Assembly (NCBI RefSeq): GCF_007858975.2
Contig: NZ_CP042220.2
Location: 2,976,001-3,040,000 of the forward strand
Source of the DNA: Dickeya poaceiphila
GTDB lineage: Bacteria; Pseudomonadota; Gammaproteobacteria; Enterobacterales; Enterobacteriaceae
DNA length: 64,000 nucleotides
Reading direction: 5' to 3'
Part shown: positions 39,079-49,174 of the stretch, in pieces
Layout: every line of letters begins with the position of its first letter
Position numbering within the stretch: position 1 is the stretch's first letter
Translations under genes and position numbers: made by a program
The notes under the pieces: model-generated
Database searches by the model: none
Told to the model about the DNA's origin: nothing
Seen by the model: only the letters and a program-made list of their open reading frames with translations

Positions 39079-40131
39079 ATGACCAGCACCTGGGTACGTG
39101 ATGCCGTCAGTGCAATTGAGGCCGACTTTCAACGCTCAGCAGATACTCATCTGATTCGTCTGACTCTGCCGGACTATCCCGGTATTTACTTTTACCTTAA
39201 AGACGAGAGCACACACCCTAGCGGTAGTCTCAAGCATCGCCTTGCTCGGTCCCTATTTCTGTACGGTCTTTGCAATGGCTGGATTAACGAAGGTACACCA
39301 ATTATTGAAGCGTCATCCGGCAGTACAGCTGTATCGGAAGCCTATTTCGCCCGCCTGCTAGGACTACCGTTCATTGCCGTGATGCCATCCTGTACAGCCA
39401 GACGAAAAATTGAACAGATCACGTTCTACGGCGGGAATTGCCATTTCGTCGAACAATCCGGCCAGATTTACGCGGCCTCCGAAGAACTGGCCAAAGAATT
39501 GCACGGCCACTACATGGATCAGTTCACTTATGCAGAACGTGCCACCGATTGGCGCGGCAATAATAACATTGCAGACAGCATCTACCGACAAATGGAGCGC
39601 GAACCATTCCCAACACCAGATTATCTGGTGATGAGCGCTGGTACAGGCGGCACCTCCGCTACGCTGGGGCGCTATATCCGTTACAAAGGACTGGATACGC
39701 AACTGGTGGTGGTAGACCCGGAAAACTCGGTATTCTACGATTGCTATCGTCAGCAGGATCGCACACTCACCGGAAAATGCGGCAGTCTTATTGAAGGCAT
39801 TGGTCGCCCGCGAGCCGAGCCATCGTTTATTCCTGGCGTTATCGACGACATGATAAAAGTACCTGATGCCGCCAGTATTGCTACCTTGTACTGGCTGGAA
39901 CAGATTCTGGGGCGCAAGGTCGGACCGTCCACAGGGACTAACGTCTGGGGTATGCTGCAACTGGCCGCAAAAATGGTGGCAGAAGGACGACGTGGGGCAA
40001 TCGTTACCTTGCTGTGCGACAGTGGTGAGCGCTATCTTGATACTTATTACAATCAGGATTGGGTAAAAAGCCACATCGGTGATGTCATGCCCTATCTCCA
40101 GCAACTGACCGAAAAATATCGCCTTCCATGA
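39079..40131 (+). CDS. ccdA: PLP-dependent L-cysteine desulfhydrase (CcdA/CdsB-like)
   Basis: A 350-residue fold-type II PLP enzyme of the cysteine synthase family. The Schiff-base lysine is in [12 protein letters not shown] near residue 53, the substrate loop is [13 protein letters not shown], the PLP phosphate loop is [14 protein letters not shown], and the pyridine-nitrogen contact lies in [14 protein letters not shown]. The family includes a cysteine desulfhydrase of Pantoea ananatis (ccdA) and the Yersinia ruckeri cdsAB product, which break cysteine into pyruvate, sulfide and ammonia. It is divergent from decR, the regulator of cysteine resistance, which strongly supports a detoxification role over synthesis. 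E. coli has unrelated genes (cof, ybaE) here. Specificity is inferred; the symbol is provisional. Confidence 0.82.
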   Translation: MTSTWVRDAVSAIEADFQRSADTHLIRLTLPDYPGIYFYLKDESTHPSGSLKHRLARSLFLYGLCNGWINEGTPIIEASSGSTAVSEAYFARLLGLPFIAVMPSCTARRKIEQITFYGGNCHFVEQSGQIYAASEELAKELHGHYMDQFTYAERATDWRGNNNIADSIYRQMEREPFPTPDYLVMSAGTGGTSATLGRYIRYKGLDTQLVVVDPENSVFYDCYRQQDRTLTGKCGSLIEGIGRPRAEPSFIPGVIDDMIKVPDAASIATLYWLEQILGRKVGPSTGTNVWGMLQLAAKMVAEGRRGAIVTLLCDSGERYLDTYYNQDWVKSHIGDVMPYLQQLTEKYRLP

Positions 40132-40257
40132 TGGCATCCTGAGCGGCTGCACGCTCCTTGCACTGAACCGCACCGGGATTTCAGGTACCATAAGCGCCAG
40201 AATAGGTTTGACGAACAGCGGCCAACTGGCGGCTCCCACGCATGAGGGTAAACAAGA

Positions 40258-40953
40258 ATGACAAGCGCAGTTGTAGTTTTCAGCGGTGGTCAGGACTCTA
40301 CCACCTGTCTGATACAAGCATTGCAGCAGTACGATGACGTCCATTGCGTCACTTTTGACTATGGGCAGCGCCACCGCGCTGAAATCGATGTTGCCGCTGA
40401 ACTGGCGCAAATGCTGGGAGCAAAAGCGCATAAAGTGCTGAACGTCAGTTTGCTCAACGAACTGGCGGTCAGCAGCCTGACCCGCGACAATATCCCTGTG
40501 CCCGAATTTGACGCTACGAGTGATGGTTTGCCGAGTACCTTTGTTCCCGGTCGAAATATCCTCTTTCTGACACTGGCTTCGATTTATGCCTATCAGGTGG
40601 GAGCCAATACTGTTATTACCGGCGTCTGTGAAACCGATTTTTCCGGCTATCCTGATTGCCGCGATGAATTCGTCAAGGCATTGAATCAGGCAGTAGCGTT
40701 GGGGTTGGCTAAAGACATTCGCTTCGTGACGCCGCTGATGTGGCTCAATAAAGCTGAAACCTGGGCGCTGGCGGACTACTATCAACAGCTTGATATCGTC
40801 AAAAACCATACACTCACCTGTTACAACGGCATCAAAGGAACGGGGTGTGGGCAATGTGCTGCGTGTCATCTGCGGGCAAAAGGGCTGGCGGAGTACCAGC
40901 ATAATCCATCAGCCGTAATGGCTTCGTTGAAACACAAAACCGGGCTGAAGTAG
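40258..40953 (+). CDS. queC: 7-cyano-7-deazaguanine synthase QueC
   Basis: QueC converts 7-carboxy-7-deazaguanine with ATP and ammonia to preQ0 on the way to tRNA queuosine. The 231-residue enzyme has the PP-loop [17 protein letters not shown] at its N-terminus, the family motifs [10 protein letters not shown] and [17 protein letters not shown], and a C-terminal zinc site of four cysteines ([21 protein letters not shown]). It stands alone between ccdA and ybaV. I saw no preQ1-type riboswitch upstream, and fadM, present near queC in E. coli, is missing here. Confidence 0.97.
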   Translation: MTSAVVVFSGGQDSTTCLIQALQQYDDVHCVTFDYGQRHRAEIDVAAELAQMLGAKAHKVLNVSLLNELAVSSLTRDNIPVPEFDATSDGLPSTFVPGRNILFLTLASIYAYQVGANTVITGVCETDFSGYPDCRDEFVKALNQAVALGLAKDIRFVTPLMWLNKAETWALADYYQQLDIVKNHTLTCYNGIKGTGCGQCAACHLRAKGLAEYQHNPSAVMASLKHKTGLK

Positions 40954-40962
40954 ACCCACCGG

Positions 40963-40992
40963 GTACCAGACAAGACAATGCTTGTCTGGTAC
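40963..40992 (+). terminator. Hairpin after queC
   Basis: A perfect 12-base-pair stem (GTACCAGACAAG/CTTGTCTGGTAC) with a six-base loop follows the queC stop by nine bases. A short T-tract (TGGCCTTT) follows. It stands between convergent queC and ybaV. Confidence 0.6.
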
Positions 40993-41066
40993 TGGCCTTT
41001 CACATTTGATCCTGCCTGCCGCTGTGGAATGGCATTCTCGCCAGCTTTCCCCAACGATAAAACGAG

Positions 41067-41477
<411 letters not shown>

Positions 41478-41530
41478 CTACAATGCCTGAGCACTAGACA
41501 CACGACAAACAGCAAACTGAAAATGTGGAA

Positions 41531-41552
41531 AAGGCCGCGAAAGCGGCCTTTA
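41531..41552 (-). terminator. Intrinsic terminator of ppiD
   Basis: A nine-base-pair stem with a four-base loop (AAAGGCCGC-TTTC-GCGGCCTTT on the minus strand) followed by TTCC lies 33 bases after the ppiD stop. It could work on both strands. Confidence 0.75.
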
Positions 41553-41585
41553 AATATTGCAGTGATTTGCAAAACTCTGCGAGGG

Positions 41586-43466
41586 TTATTGCACTTCTTG
41601 TGCAGCGTTACCGAACTTAATCTTCGCCTGACTACGCAAGCTGGTCAGCAAAGTATCAAACAACGCCCCCACAGAGCTTTGCTCAATCTGGGTTCCGAAC
41701 TGTTTCTTCTGCTCATCAGACAAGGTATGTGGCTTCACAGCATCCAATGCAACCAGAACGATATTACCAGCCTGATCCTGAGCCACTGCGTAAGACGGTT
41801 GGTCTTTCTTCGGCTGCGGCATCGCAAACACCGTTTCCGCCAGCGCATCAGTCTGACCAACAGAGGACATCTCTTTCGCTGCACTAAAACTCAGGCCAGC
41901 GGTTTTCATGCTGTCGGTTTTACCCTGATGGAGATCAGCGAGAATCTTTTCAGCGTCAACTCTGGCTTGTTGCTCTGCGTTTTGACGTTTCAACGCCTGA
42001 ACGACCTGCTCGCGCACCTGATCCAACGGTTGAGTCGTTTCCGGCTTGTGGTCAGTCACGCGCAATACGAACGCACGATCACCTTCGACGCTGATCACAT
42101 CTGAATTGTTACCCGGCGTGCCATTCTCACCAACCAGCGAACCACCCAAAATAGCCTGAGTCACCGGTTGGAAGTTCAATGCGGCAGGTACGTTGTCACG
42201 CGTGAACCAGTCTGTCTGAACTGCCTTGACGTTGGCGACTTTCTCAGCAGAAATCAACGATTCATTATCATTGCTGGCCGCTTCACTCACCTTCTGCTGT
42301 AAAGCGTAAAACGCATCCAGCGATTTCTCACGTTTTACCTTTTCAGCCAAATCAGCACGAACCTCATCCAACGCTTTAACACGCTGAGCCTGAATATCAT
42401 CCAGTCGAATAATCAGGTAACCTACCGAAGATTTAACAACATCAGACAATTGGCCTTTCTGCTTCAGACCAGCCTGTTTGATTTCATCGACTGTAGAGCC
42501 ATCATCCATCCAACCCAAGTCACCGCCATTACGACGGGAAACAATATCAGTAGATTTTTCCTTAGCCAGCGCCGCAAAATCAGCGCCTTTCTTCAACTGC
42601 TCCAGTACTGCTTTAGCATCCGCCTCAGTTTTTAACTGAATGACGCTGTATTTTTTGCGTTCCGGCTGGGTGAACTCACTCTTATGCTGCTCGTAGTACG
42701 CGGCGATATCACTACTATCCACCTTGGTTTTGTCCATGATGGCAGCCGCATCCAGCATAATATAGCTGACTTTGAACTGCTCTGGCGCCAGATAACGGCC
42801 CTTGTTCTGATCGTAGAAGTTTTTCACTTCCTCATCAGAAACCGTCTGATTCCTGGCTCTGGCATTGAGATCGATAGTTGCCGTACGAATGGTGCGATCT
42901 TGTGCTGCCATCGCCACCAGATTATTAAGCTCCTGCGGCAATACGAAGTCAGTGTTACCTAACCCGCGAATCAATTGTTGAGTCAACAATTGCTTACGCA
43001 GAAATTGCACATAAGCATCTGTCGTCAGCCCCAGTTGACGCACCTGTGACAAGTATTTGTCATTATCGAAACGGTTATTGGTCTGAAATTCAGGCACAAC
43101 GAAAATCGCCTGTTTGACCTGATCGTCGCTGATACTCAGCCCCAAGGTATGGGCATACTGCACAACCAGCGTTTCATCAATGAGCTGTGACAGCACCTGC
43201 TTGCGCAACTGCTGCATATACCCCTCATTAGCGGCCAGTGCAGAGAAATTATCTCCCAACATCTCCTGCTGGCGACTACGCTCATTCTGAACCCCTTGCT
43301 CAAGCTGGGACCGGGTAATCTCCTGGCCATTTACCTTGGCCGCGTAATCACCTGAACCTCGTATCAGGTAATCTCCCACACCGGTCAACACGAATGAACC
43401 AATAATCAAGGCAAGAATAATTTTCAGCACGACGTTGTTAGCGGCCGCGCGTAAATTGTCCATCAT
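41586..43466 (-). CDS. ppiD: Periplasmic folding chaperone PpiD
   Basis: PpiD is an inner-membrane-anchored chaperone at the SecYEG exit that assists newly translocated outer-membrane proteins. The 626-residue protein has a single N-terminal membrane anchor (NNVVLKIILALIIGSFVLTGV) preceded by MMDNLRAAA, a SurA-like N-domain (NGQEITRSQLEQGV), the central parvulin domain (about residues 265-355, KYSVIQLKTEADAKAVLEQLKKGADFAALAKEKSTD, GGDLGWMD) and a second degenerate PPIase-like C-domain. Members have little or no isomerase activity. It is downstream of hupB on the same strand, each with its own terminator. Confidence 0.96.
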   Translation of the reverse strand: MMDNLRAAANNVVLKIILALIIGSFVLTGVGDYLIRGSGDYAAKVNGQEITRSQLEQGVQNERSRQQEMLGDNFSALAANEGYMQQLRKQVLSQLIDETLVVQYAHTLGLSISDDQVKQAIFVVPEFQTNNRFDNDKYLSQVRQLGLTTDAYVQFLRKQLLTQQLIRGLGNTDFVLPQELNNLVAMAAQDRTIRTATIDLNARARNQTVSDEEVKNFYDQNKGRYLAPEQFKVSYIMLDAAAIMDKTKVDSSDIAAYYEQHKSEFTQPERKKYSVIQLKTEADAKAVLEQLKKGADFAALAKEKSTDIVSRRNGGDLGWMDDGSTVDEIKQAGLKQKGQLSDVVKSSVGYLIIRLDDIQAQRVKALDEVRADLAEKVKREKSLDAFYALQQKVSEAASNDNESLISAEKVANVKAVQTDWFTRDNVPAALNFQPVTQAILGGSLVGENGTPGNNSDVISVEGDRAFVLRVTDHKPETTQPLDQVREQVVQALKRQNAEQQARVDAEKILADLHQGKTDSMKTAGLSFSAAKEMSSVGQTDALAETVFAMPQPKKDQPSYAVAQDQAGNIVLVALDAVKPHTLSDEQKKQFGTQIEQSSVGALFDTLLTSLRSQAKIKFGNAAQEVQ

Positions 43467-43606
43467 AATGTGACAACACTCCGCTGTAGAATGGATAACA
43501 CTTCCCCTGCGCAGGCCGTAGCCATACTTCCCTGCTATTGCTATAGCCGTCTTCGGCTAGGGCGCATTCAAGTATTTGCCTGATAACAGTAATCTCAATT
43601 AGCTGT

Positions 43607-43637
43607 AAAAAAAGGCACATCATGCCATGATGCGCCT
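43607..43637 (-). terminator. Intrinsic terminator of hupB
   Basis: On the minus strand AGGCGCATCATG and CATGATGTGCCT pair over 12 positions (one G-U) and are followed by seven Ts. A very strong rho-independent terminator. Confidence 0.88.
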
Positions 43638-43720
43638 CATATCTTACCTTACCCATCACATTGAGTCAGGTAGTGTTTGGACTGGAAAGTCGTCCCGACT
43701 CAGATTTTGCTAATTAATCA

Positions 43721-43993
43721 TCAATTCACTGAATCTTTCAGTGCTTTACCAGCGCGAAAACCCGGCACTTTAGCGGCAGGAATATTGATTTCCTTCCCGG
43801 TTTGCGGGTTACGGCCAGTACGCGCCGCACGCTCACGAACAGAAAACGTACCAAAACCAACTAAAGCAACGTCATCCCCTGCTTTCAGAGATTCGGTAAC
43901 AGACCCAATAATTGCATCCAACACACGCCCTGCTGCCGCTTTGGAAATATCAGCATCTGCGGCAATTTTGTCGATCAATTGTGACTTGTTCAC
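43721..43993 (-). CDS. hupB: DNA-binding protein HU-beta
   Basis: HU-beta is a 90-residue nucleoid architectural protein that bends DNA as HU alpha-beta dimers. It has the conserved [29 protein letters not shown] helices, the [38 protein letters not shown] arm with its intercalating proline in the GRNPQTG tip, and the [10 protein letters not shown] end. It follows lon on the same strand but is separated by a strong terminator, so it has its own promoter. Confidence 0.98.
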   Translation of the reverse strand: MNKSQLIDKIAADADISKAAAGRVLDAIIGSVTESLKAGDDVALVGFGTFSVRERAARTGRNPQTGKEINIPAAKVPGFRAGKALKDSVN

Positions 43994-44119
43994 ACTATCA
44001 TCCCCTCTGAAATACTGTCATTACGCTAGGGTGTCCAGCGCAGCATGTAGCTTTATTAATTCAGTCAAAACCCCGGTTACCGGCCTGCAGTCTCGACAGT
44101 GCTCTAACTTAGCGGCACG

Positions 44120-44155
44120 AAAAAAGGCTGGCAAGCACCAATTTACTTACCAACC
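44120..44155 (-). terminator. Intrinsic terminator of lon
   Basis: On the minus strand GGTTGGTAAG and CTTGCCAGCC pair over ten positions (two G-U) around a ten-base loop, followed by six Ts. Confidence 0.8.
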
Positions 44156-44187
44156 CTTATTTTCTCAGTGGTTTTTGCTATAGGTCA

Positions 44188-46551
44188 CTATTTTTTAGCC
44201 ACCGACTTTACCACATCCATGCCATAAGGTGAGTTCTGCAAGGCCAGAGTAAGCACTTCCTCAATGCGTTTGACTGGGTGAATGTCCAAATCGGCAATCA
44301 CATTCTGCGGAATTTCTTCCAGATCGCGCTTGTTCTCTTCCGGAATCAGCACGGTCTTGATCCCGCCGCGGTGTGCAGCCAGCAATTTTTCTTTTAACCC
44401 GCCAATTGGCAACACCAGCCCACGCAGCGTGATTTCCCCCGTCATCGCTACATCAGCACGCACCGGGTTACCGGTTAAACAAGACACCAATGCGGTACAC
44501 ATTGCAATACCGGCACTCGGACCATCTTTCGGTGTCGCCCCTTCCGGCACATGAACGTGAATATCACGTTTTTCATAGAAGTCGGAATTAATTCCCAGCT
44601 TTTCAGCTCTGGCTCGTACCACAGTCAGTGCAGCCTGAATCGACTCCTGCATAACTTCACCCAGAGAACCGGTGTAAGTCAGCTTACCTTTGCCCGGTAC
44701 GCTGGCAGTTTCTATCGTCAACAGATCGCCACCGACTTCCGTCCAGGCAAGCCCCGTTACCTGACCAACACGATTCTCTTCGTCTGCACGACCATAGTCG
44801 TGGCGTTGAACGCCGAGATACTCCTTCAGATTGTCGCCAGTAATAAGGATATGCTTGATAGCCTTATCCATCATGAGCGCTTTTACCGCCTTACGGCACA
44901 GCTTGGAGATTTCACGCTCCAGACTACGCACCCCAGCTTCGCGGGTGTAATAGCGAATGATGCCGATAATGGCACTATCTTCGACCGTCAGCTCACCTTT
45001 TTTCAGGGCATTACGCTCAATTTGCTTCGGCAGCAAGTGCTGACGCGCAATATTGAGTTTTTCATCCTCGGTATAGCCGGACAGCCTGATCACTTCCATA
45101 CGATCCAGCAGCGGTGCCGGAATGTTCATGGAGTTGGACGTTGCCACAAACATGACGTCGGACAGGTCGTAATCCACTTCCAGATAATGATCGTTAAATG
45201 CCACGTTCTGTTCCGGGTCCAGTACTTCCAACAGGGCAGAAGCAGGATCGCCGCGCATATCGGAAGACATCTTATCGATCTCATCCAATAAGAATAACGG
45301 GTTTTTTACGCCCACCTTCGCCATCTTCTGAATCAGTTTGCCCGGCATGGAACCGATATAGGTGCGACGATGACCGCGGATTTCCGCTTCATCGCGTACG
45401 CCGCCCAGCGCCATACGGACATACTTGCGACCGGTAGCTTTGGCAATCGACTGACCCAGAGAGGTTTTACCTACCCCCGGCGGACCAACCAGACACAAAA
45501 TCGGCCCTCTTATCTTGCTTACCCGGCTCTGTACCGCCAGATATTCAAGGATGCGTTCCTTGACTCGTTCCAGTCCATAGTGGTCGCTGTCCAGCATTTC
45601 CTGGGCTTTGACCAGATCTTTCTTCACTTTGCTACGCGCCTGCCACGGCACTTGCACCATCCAGTCGATGTAACTGCGTACCACGGTCGCTTCCGCCGAC
45701 ATCGGTGACATCATGCGCAGTTTCTGCAACTCCGCTTCGGCTTTTTCGCGCGCGTCTTTCGGCATGTTCGCAGAATCGATTTTACGTTTCAGCGCTTCCT
45801 GCTCGTCAGGTGCATCATCCATTTCGCCCAGCTCTTTCTGAATGGCCTTCATCTGTTCATTCAGGTAATACTCACGCTGGCTTTTTTCCATCTGCTTTTT
45901 GACACGACTACGGATACGTTTTTCCACCTGTAGCAGATCAATCTCGGATTCCATCATCGCCATCAGGTATTCCAGACGCTCGGTTACGTCGGACATTTCC
46001 AGTACCGATTGTTTATCCGCCAGCTTCAGTGGCATGTGCGCAGCAATGGTATCGGCAAGACGTGCGGCATCATCAATACTGTTAAGCGATGTTAATACTT
46101 CAGGGGGAATTTTCTTGTTCAGTTTGATGTAGCCTTCAAACTGATTAATAGCCGTGCGCATGAGCACTTCCTGCTCACGCTCTTCAATTGCCGGCGACTC
46201 CAGGTATTCGGCCTGAGCCGCAAAATGCTCTCCGCTGTCAGAGAGTGTCGTGATGCGTGCTCGCTGCAAGCCTTCCACCAGCACCTTAACGGTGCCATCA
46301 GGCAGTTTCAGCATTTGAAGAATAGAGGCGACCGTCCCTACCGAGAAAAGATCGTTAACACCAGGCTCATCCGTTGAGGCTTCTTTCTGTGCCACCAGCA
46401 TGATCTTTTTATCGTGATCCATAGCCGCTTCAAGGCACCGAATTGATTTCTCCCGCCCAACAAACAACGGAATGACCATGTGCGGATAAACCACCACATC
46501 GCGCAACGGCAATACGGGGATTTCTATGCGTTCGGAACGCTCAGGGTTCAT
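44188..46551 (-). CDS. lon: ATP-dependent protease Lon (La)
   Basis: Lon degrades misfolded and regulatory proteins in the cytoplasm; in enterobacteria its targets include RcsA and SulA. The 787-residue protein has the N-terminal substrate domain ([37 protein letters not shown]), the AAA+ domain with Walker [12 protein letters not shown] and Walker [10 protein letters not shown], and the serine-lysine protease domain with catalytic Ser in [11 protein letters not shown] and Lys in [14 protein letters not shown]. It is three residues longer than the E. coli protein. A heat-shock promoter lies about 90 bases upstream and a terminator follows. Confidence 0.98.
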   Translation of the reverse strand: MNPERSERIEIPVLPLRDVVVYPHMVIPLFVGREKSIRCLEAAMDHDKKIMLVAQKEASTDEPGVNDLFSVGTVASILQMLKLPDGTVKVLVEGLQRARITTLSDSGEHFAAQAEYLESPAIEEREQEVLMRTAINQFEGYIKLNKKIPPEVLTSLNSIDDAARLADTIAAHMPLKLADKQSVLEMSDVTERLEYLMAMMESEIDLLQVEKRIRSRVKKQMEKSQREYYLNEQMKAIQKELGEMDDAPDEQEALKRKIDSANMPKDAREKAEAELQKLRMMSPMSAEATVVRSYIDWMVQVPWQARSKVKKDLVKAQEMLDSDHYGLERVKERILEYLAVQSRVSKIRGPILCLVGPPGVGKTSLGQSIAKATGRKYVRMALGGVRDEAEIRGHRRTYIGSMPGKLIQKMAKVGVKNPLFLLDEIDKMSSDMRGDPASALLEVLDPEQNVAFNDHYLEVDYDLSDVMFVATSNSMNIPAPLLDRMEVIRLSGYTEDEKLNIARQHLLPKQIERNALKKGELTVEDSAIIGIIRYYTREAGVRSLEREISKLCRKAVKALMMDKAIKHILITGDNLKEYLGVQRHDYGRADEENRVGQVTGLAWTEVGGDLLTIETASVPGKGKLTYTGSLGEVMQESIQAALTVVRARAEKLGINSDFYEKRDIHVHVPEGATPKDGPSAGIAMCTALVSCLTGNPVRADVAMTGEITLRGLVLPIGGLKEKLLAAHRGGIKTVLIPEENKRDLEEIPQNVIADLDIHPVKRIEEVLTLALQNSPYGMDVVKSVAKK

Positions 46552-46637
46552 AGAGCTCTCTCTTAGTTTCGTTTCCGCCAGGTTAAGGGAATCCGTGAAA
46601 CGCGGGCATCACGGTTTTCGCCTATAGGTAATCGAGT

Positions 46638-46665
46638 ATATGGGGATAAATACCTCACATTCAAC
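46638..46665 (-). promoter_or_regulatory. Sigma-32 heat-shock promoter of lon
   Basis: GTTGAAT and CCCCATAT are separated by 13 bases on the minus strand, close to the RpoH consensus and to the E. coli lon promoter, about 90 bases before the lon start. Confidence 0.85.
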
Positions 46666-46679
46666 GACTGAACGTGTGT

Positions 46680-46709
46680 AAAAAAAAATGGGGGGCTAAA
46701 ACCCCCCAC
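46680..46709 (-). terminator. Intrinsic terminator of clpX
   Basis: A GGGGGG/CCCCCC stem with a six-base loop is followed on the minus strand by nine Ts. It separates clpX from the lon promoter just downstream. Confidence 0.93.
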
Positions 46710-46739
46710 TTTGTCGTTTACCGTTGTTTTTTAGGCTAA

Positions 46740-48014
46740 TTATTCACCAGATGCTTGCTGTGCTTCGGGCTTACCGTAAATCAGCAGCGGTTCGGTTTGC
46801 CCCGAAATAACAGACTCATCGATCACCACTTTATCCACGTTTTCCAGTGAAGGCAGATCGTACATCGTTTCCAACAACGCCGCTTCCACGATAGAGCGCA
46901 AACCACGCGCACCAGTCTTGCGTGCCATCGCTTTTTTAGCAATGGCGGTCAACGCTTCGTCACGGAATTCCAATTCCGCACCTTCCAGTTTGAAAAGTGC
47001 CTGATATTGCTTGGTCAGTGCATTCTTCGGCTCACGCAAGATCTGGATCAAGGCTTCTTCATCCAGCTCTTTGAGCGTGGCTACTACCGGCAAACGACCA
47101 ATAAACTCTGGGATAAGACCAAATTTGATCAAATCGCCCGGTTCCACCTGCCCCAGCAACTCGCCTTCTGTCGCTTTCTGAGACAAACCTTTGACTGTCG
47201 CATTGAAGCCAATACCACGACCGGTATCCGTACGCTGCTCAATAACTTTGTCCAGCCCGGCAAATGCACCACCACAGATAAACAGGATCTTGGAGGTATC
47301 AACTTGCAGAAATTCCTGCTGCGGATGCTTACGGCCACCTTGCGGCGGAACAGCGGCGATCGTGCCTTCAATCAACTTCAGTAACGCCTGCTGAACACCT
47401 TCGCCAGACACATCACGAGTGATGGACGGATTGTCGGATTTACGGGAAATCTTGTCGATTTCATCAATATAGACAATACCGCGCTGCGCTTTCTGCACAT
47501 CGTAATCGCACTTTTGCAACAGCTTCTGAATGATATTCTCAACGTCTTCGCCAACGTAACCCGCTTCGGTCAATGTAGTGGCATCAGCCATGGTGAAAGG
47601 GACATCCAGGAAACGGGCCAGGGTTTCCGCCAGCAATGTTTTCCCACTACCGGTCGGCCCAATCAGCAGGATATTGCTTTTGCCCAGTTCGACACCACTA
47701 TTACTGTCACCGTTACGCAGACGTTTGTAGTGATTATAAACCGCAACCGCCAACACCTTTTTCGCCTGCTCCTGGCCGATGACATAATCATCAAGATGAC
47801 GGCGGATTTCGTGTGGCGTCGGTAACGCACTGCGCTCACGGTGTGGCGCAACCTCTTTAATTTCTTCGCGAATAATGTCGTTACACAAGTCAACACATTC
47901 ATCGCAGATATACACTGACGGCCCGGCAATCAGCTTACGAACCTCGTGCTGGCTTTTGCCGCAGAAAGAACAGTACAGCAGCTTCCCTGAACCGTCTTTG
48001 CGCTTATCTGTCAT
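46740..48014 (-). CDS. clpX: ClpX, AAA+ unfoldase of ClpXP
   Basis: ClpX hexamers recognise tagged proteins (for example ssrA) and feed them into ClpP. The 424-residue protein starts [20 protein letters not shown] and contains the zinc-binding domain (Cys pairs in YCSFC and ICDEC), Walker [16 protein letters not shown], Walker [10 protein letters not shown], the IGF loop that docks onto ClpP (RGIGFNAT), sensor 2 and the C-terminal small domain. Its length and sequence match E. coli. It is 125 bases downstream of clpP and closed by a strong terminator. Confidence 0.98.
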   Translation of the reverse strand: MTDKRKDGSGKLLYCSFCGKSQHEVRKLIAGPSVYICDECVDLCNDIIREEIKEVAPHRERSALPTPHEIRRHLDDYVIGQEQAKKVLAVAVYNHYKRLRNGDSNSGVELGKSNILLIGPTGSGKTLLAETLARFLDVPFTMADATTLTEAGYVGEDVENIIQKLLQKCDYDVQKAQRGIVYIDEIDKISRKSDNPSITRDVSGEGVQQALLKLIEGTIAAVPPQGGRKHPQQEFLQVDTSKILFICGGAFAGLDKVIEQRTDTGRGIGFNATVKGLSQKATEGELLGQVEPGDLIKFGLIPEFIGRLPVVATLKELDEEALIQILREPKNALTKQYQALFKLEGAELEFRDEALTAIAKKAMARKTGARGLRSIVEAALLETMYDLPSLENVDKVVIDESVISGQTEPLLIYGKPEAQQASGE

Positions 48015-48139
48015 GAGTCAAACCTCTTCTCTAGTCTCTTGCCCGCAGGCCAACCACATAGCAATAGCGCCACAACAAAACCAGCCTACTGCCATATGGC
48101 CGGCAACCCGCGTCATCGGGCTATCTCGTATCTACGGCG

Positions 48140-48763
48140 TTATTCACGATGGGTGAGTATGGAATCCACTAACCCATAGTCTACTGCCTCGGCAGCAGAG
48201 AGGAAACGGTCACGCTCCGTGTCCCTTTCTATCGCTTCAAGAGGCTGACCAGTATGTTTGGCCATCAACTCGTTCATTCGAGCTTTCACCTTGAGGATCT
48301 CTTTGGCATGAATCTCAATATCCGTTGCTTGCCCCTGGAACCCACCCAATGGCTGATGAATCATCACTCTGGAATTCGGCAGACAGAAACGCTTACCTTT
48401 AGTACCTGCGGTCAGCAGGAACGCTCCCATTGACGCTGCCTGTCCCATACAAATGGTACTGACATCCGGCTTAATAAATTGCATGGTGTCGTAAATCGAC
48501 ATACCGGCGGTAATCACGCCCCCCGGAGAGTTAATATACAGGTAGATATCTTTCTCAGGGTTTTCGGCTTCCAGAAACAACATCTGCGCCACAATCAGGT
48601 TAGCCATATGATCTTCTACCTGACCGGTCAGAAAGATCACTCGCTCCTTCAGAAGCCGGGAATAGATATCGTAAGAACGCTCCCCACGCGAAGTCTGCTC
48701 AACCACCATCGGCACCAAAGCCATGTGCGGGGCCAATTTTTCTTGTTCGCCACTGTATGACAT
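48140..48763 (-). CDS. clpP: ClpP, proteolytic subunit of Clp protease
   Basis: The 207-residue serine protease forms a double-ring 14-mer that works with ClpX or ClpA. The triad is visible: Ser in [11 protein letters not shown], His in [10 protein letters not shown] and Asp in [12 protein letters not shown]. The N-terminus carries the short propeptide typical of the family (cleaved before [24 protein letters not shown]). The operon is clpP-clpX. A sigma-32 promoter about 155 bases upstream would make it heat-inducible. Confidence 0.98.
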   Translation of the reverse strand: MSYSGEQEKLAPHMALVPMVVEQTSRGERSYDIYSRLLKERVIFLTGQVEDHMANLIVAQMLFLEAENPEKDIYLYINSPGGVITAGMSIYDTMQFIKPDVSTICMGQAASMGAFLLTAGTKGKRFCLPNSRVMIHQPLGGFQGQATDIEIHAKEILKVKARMNELMAKHTGQPLEAIERDTERDRFLSAAEAVDYGLVDSILTHRE

Positions 48764-49114
48764 TAACGTCTCCTAGATAAAATGCATTTGGCGCATAAGG
48801 CCTGATTCTACTTGAGATAGAAAGTGATGACCATGCTCTGACACGCAGTTAGCCATCTCGCCGTTGTCGGAATCAGGCGAATTTCCCTGACGATGCAATC
48901 TACGCGGTTATTTAACCAGTTGGGGACCGATGCATCTTCTTTCAAGCTTACACCAGCGATTCATGTCGGTTAAAGCGATATCCTGCACCGAAAGCCGGTT
49001 GGATTACACTCTGATTAATTTAACGGCTATCACGCATTAATCGTTATTAATCATAGTGCAGATTTGGCAGAAGCTCGCTAGCGATACGCTGAGCAATTCG
49101 CCGTCTCAGGGAAC
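48764..49114. other. Intergenic region tig-clpP
   Basis: About 350 bases (411 including the tig terminator) with no gene. It contains the sigma-32 promoter for clpP (listed) in its middle; I saw no further ORF or RNA candidate with support. Confidence 0.55.
48918..48946 (-). promoter_or_regulatory. Sigma-32 heat-shock promoter of clpP
   Basis: CTTGAAA and CCCCAACT are separated by 14 bases on the minus strand. The -35 is perfect and the -10 keeps the CCCCA core. It lies about 155 bases upstream of the clpP start. Confidence 0.8.
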
Positions 49115-49140
49115 AAAAAACCCACAGCGCAAGCTGTGGG
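49115..49140 (-). terminator. Intrinsic terminator of tig
   Basis: A perfect eight-base-pair stem (CCCACAGC/GCTGTGGG) with a four-base loop is followed on the minus strand by six Ts, 34 bases after the tig stop. Confidence 0.88.
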
Positions 49141-49174
49141 CTTTTGAAGAGACGACTTTAGATAAAAATCGGGA

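Noticed and set aside
40132..40257. Possible preQ1/preQ0 riboswitch ahead of queC
   Set aside because: I looked for the preQ1-I core and saw no matching pseudoknot sequence.
39364..40902. 512-codon minus-strand open frame opposite the desulfhydrase and queC genes
   Set aside because: It runs antisense across two clearly coding genes, has no domain and owes its length to codon use on the other strand.
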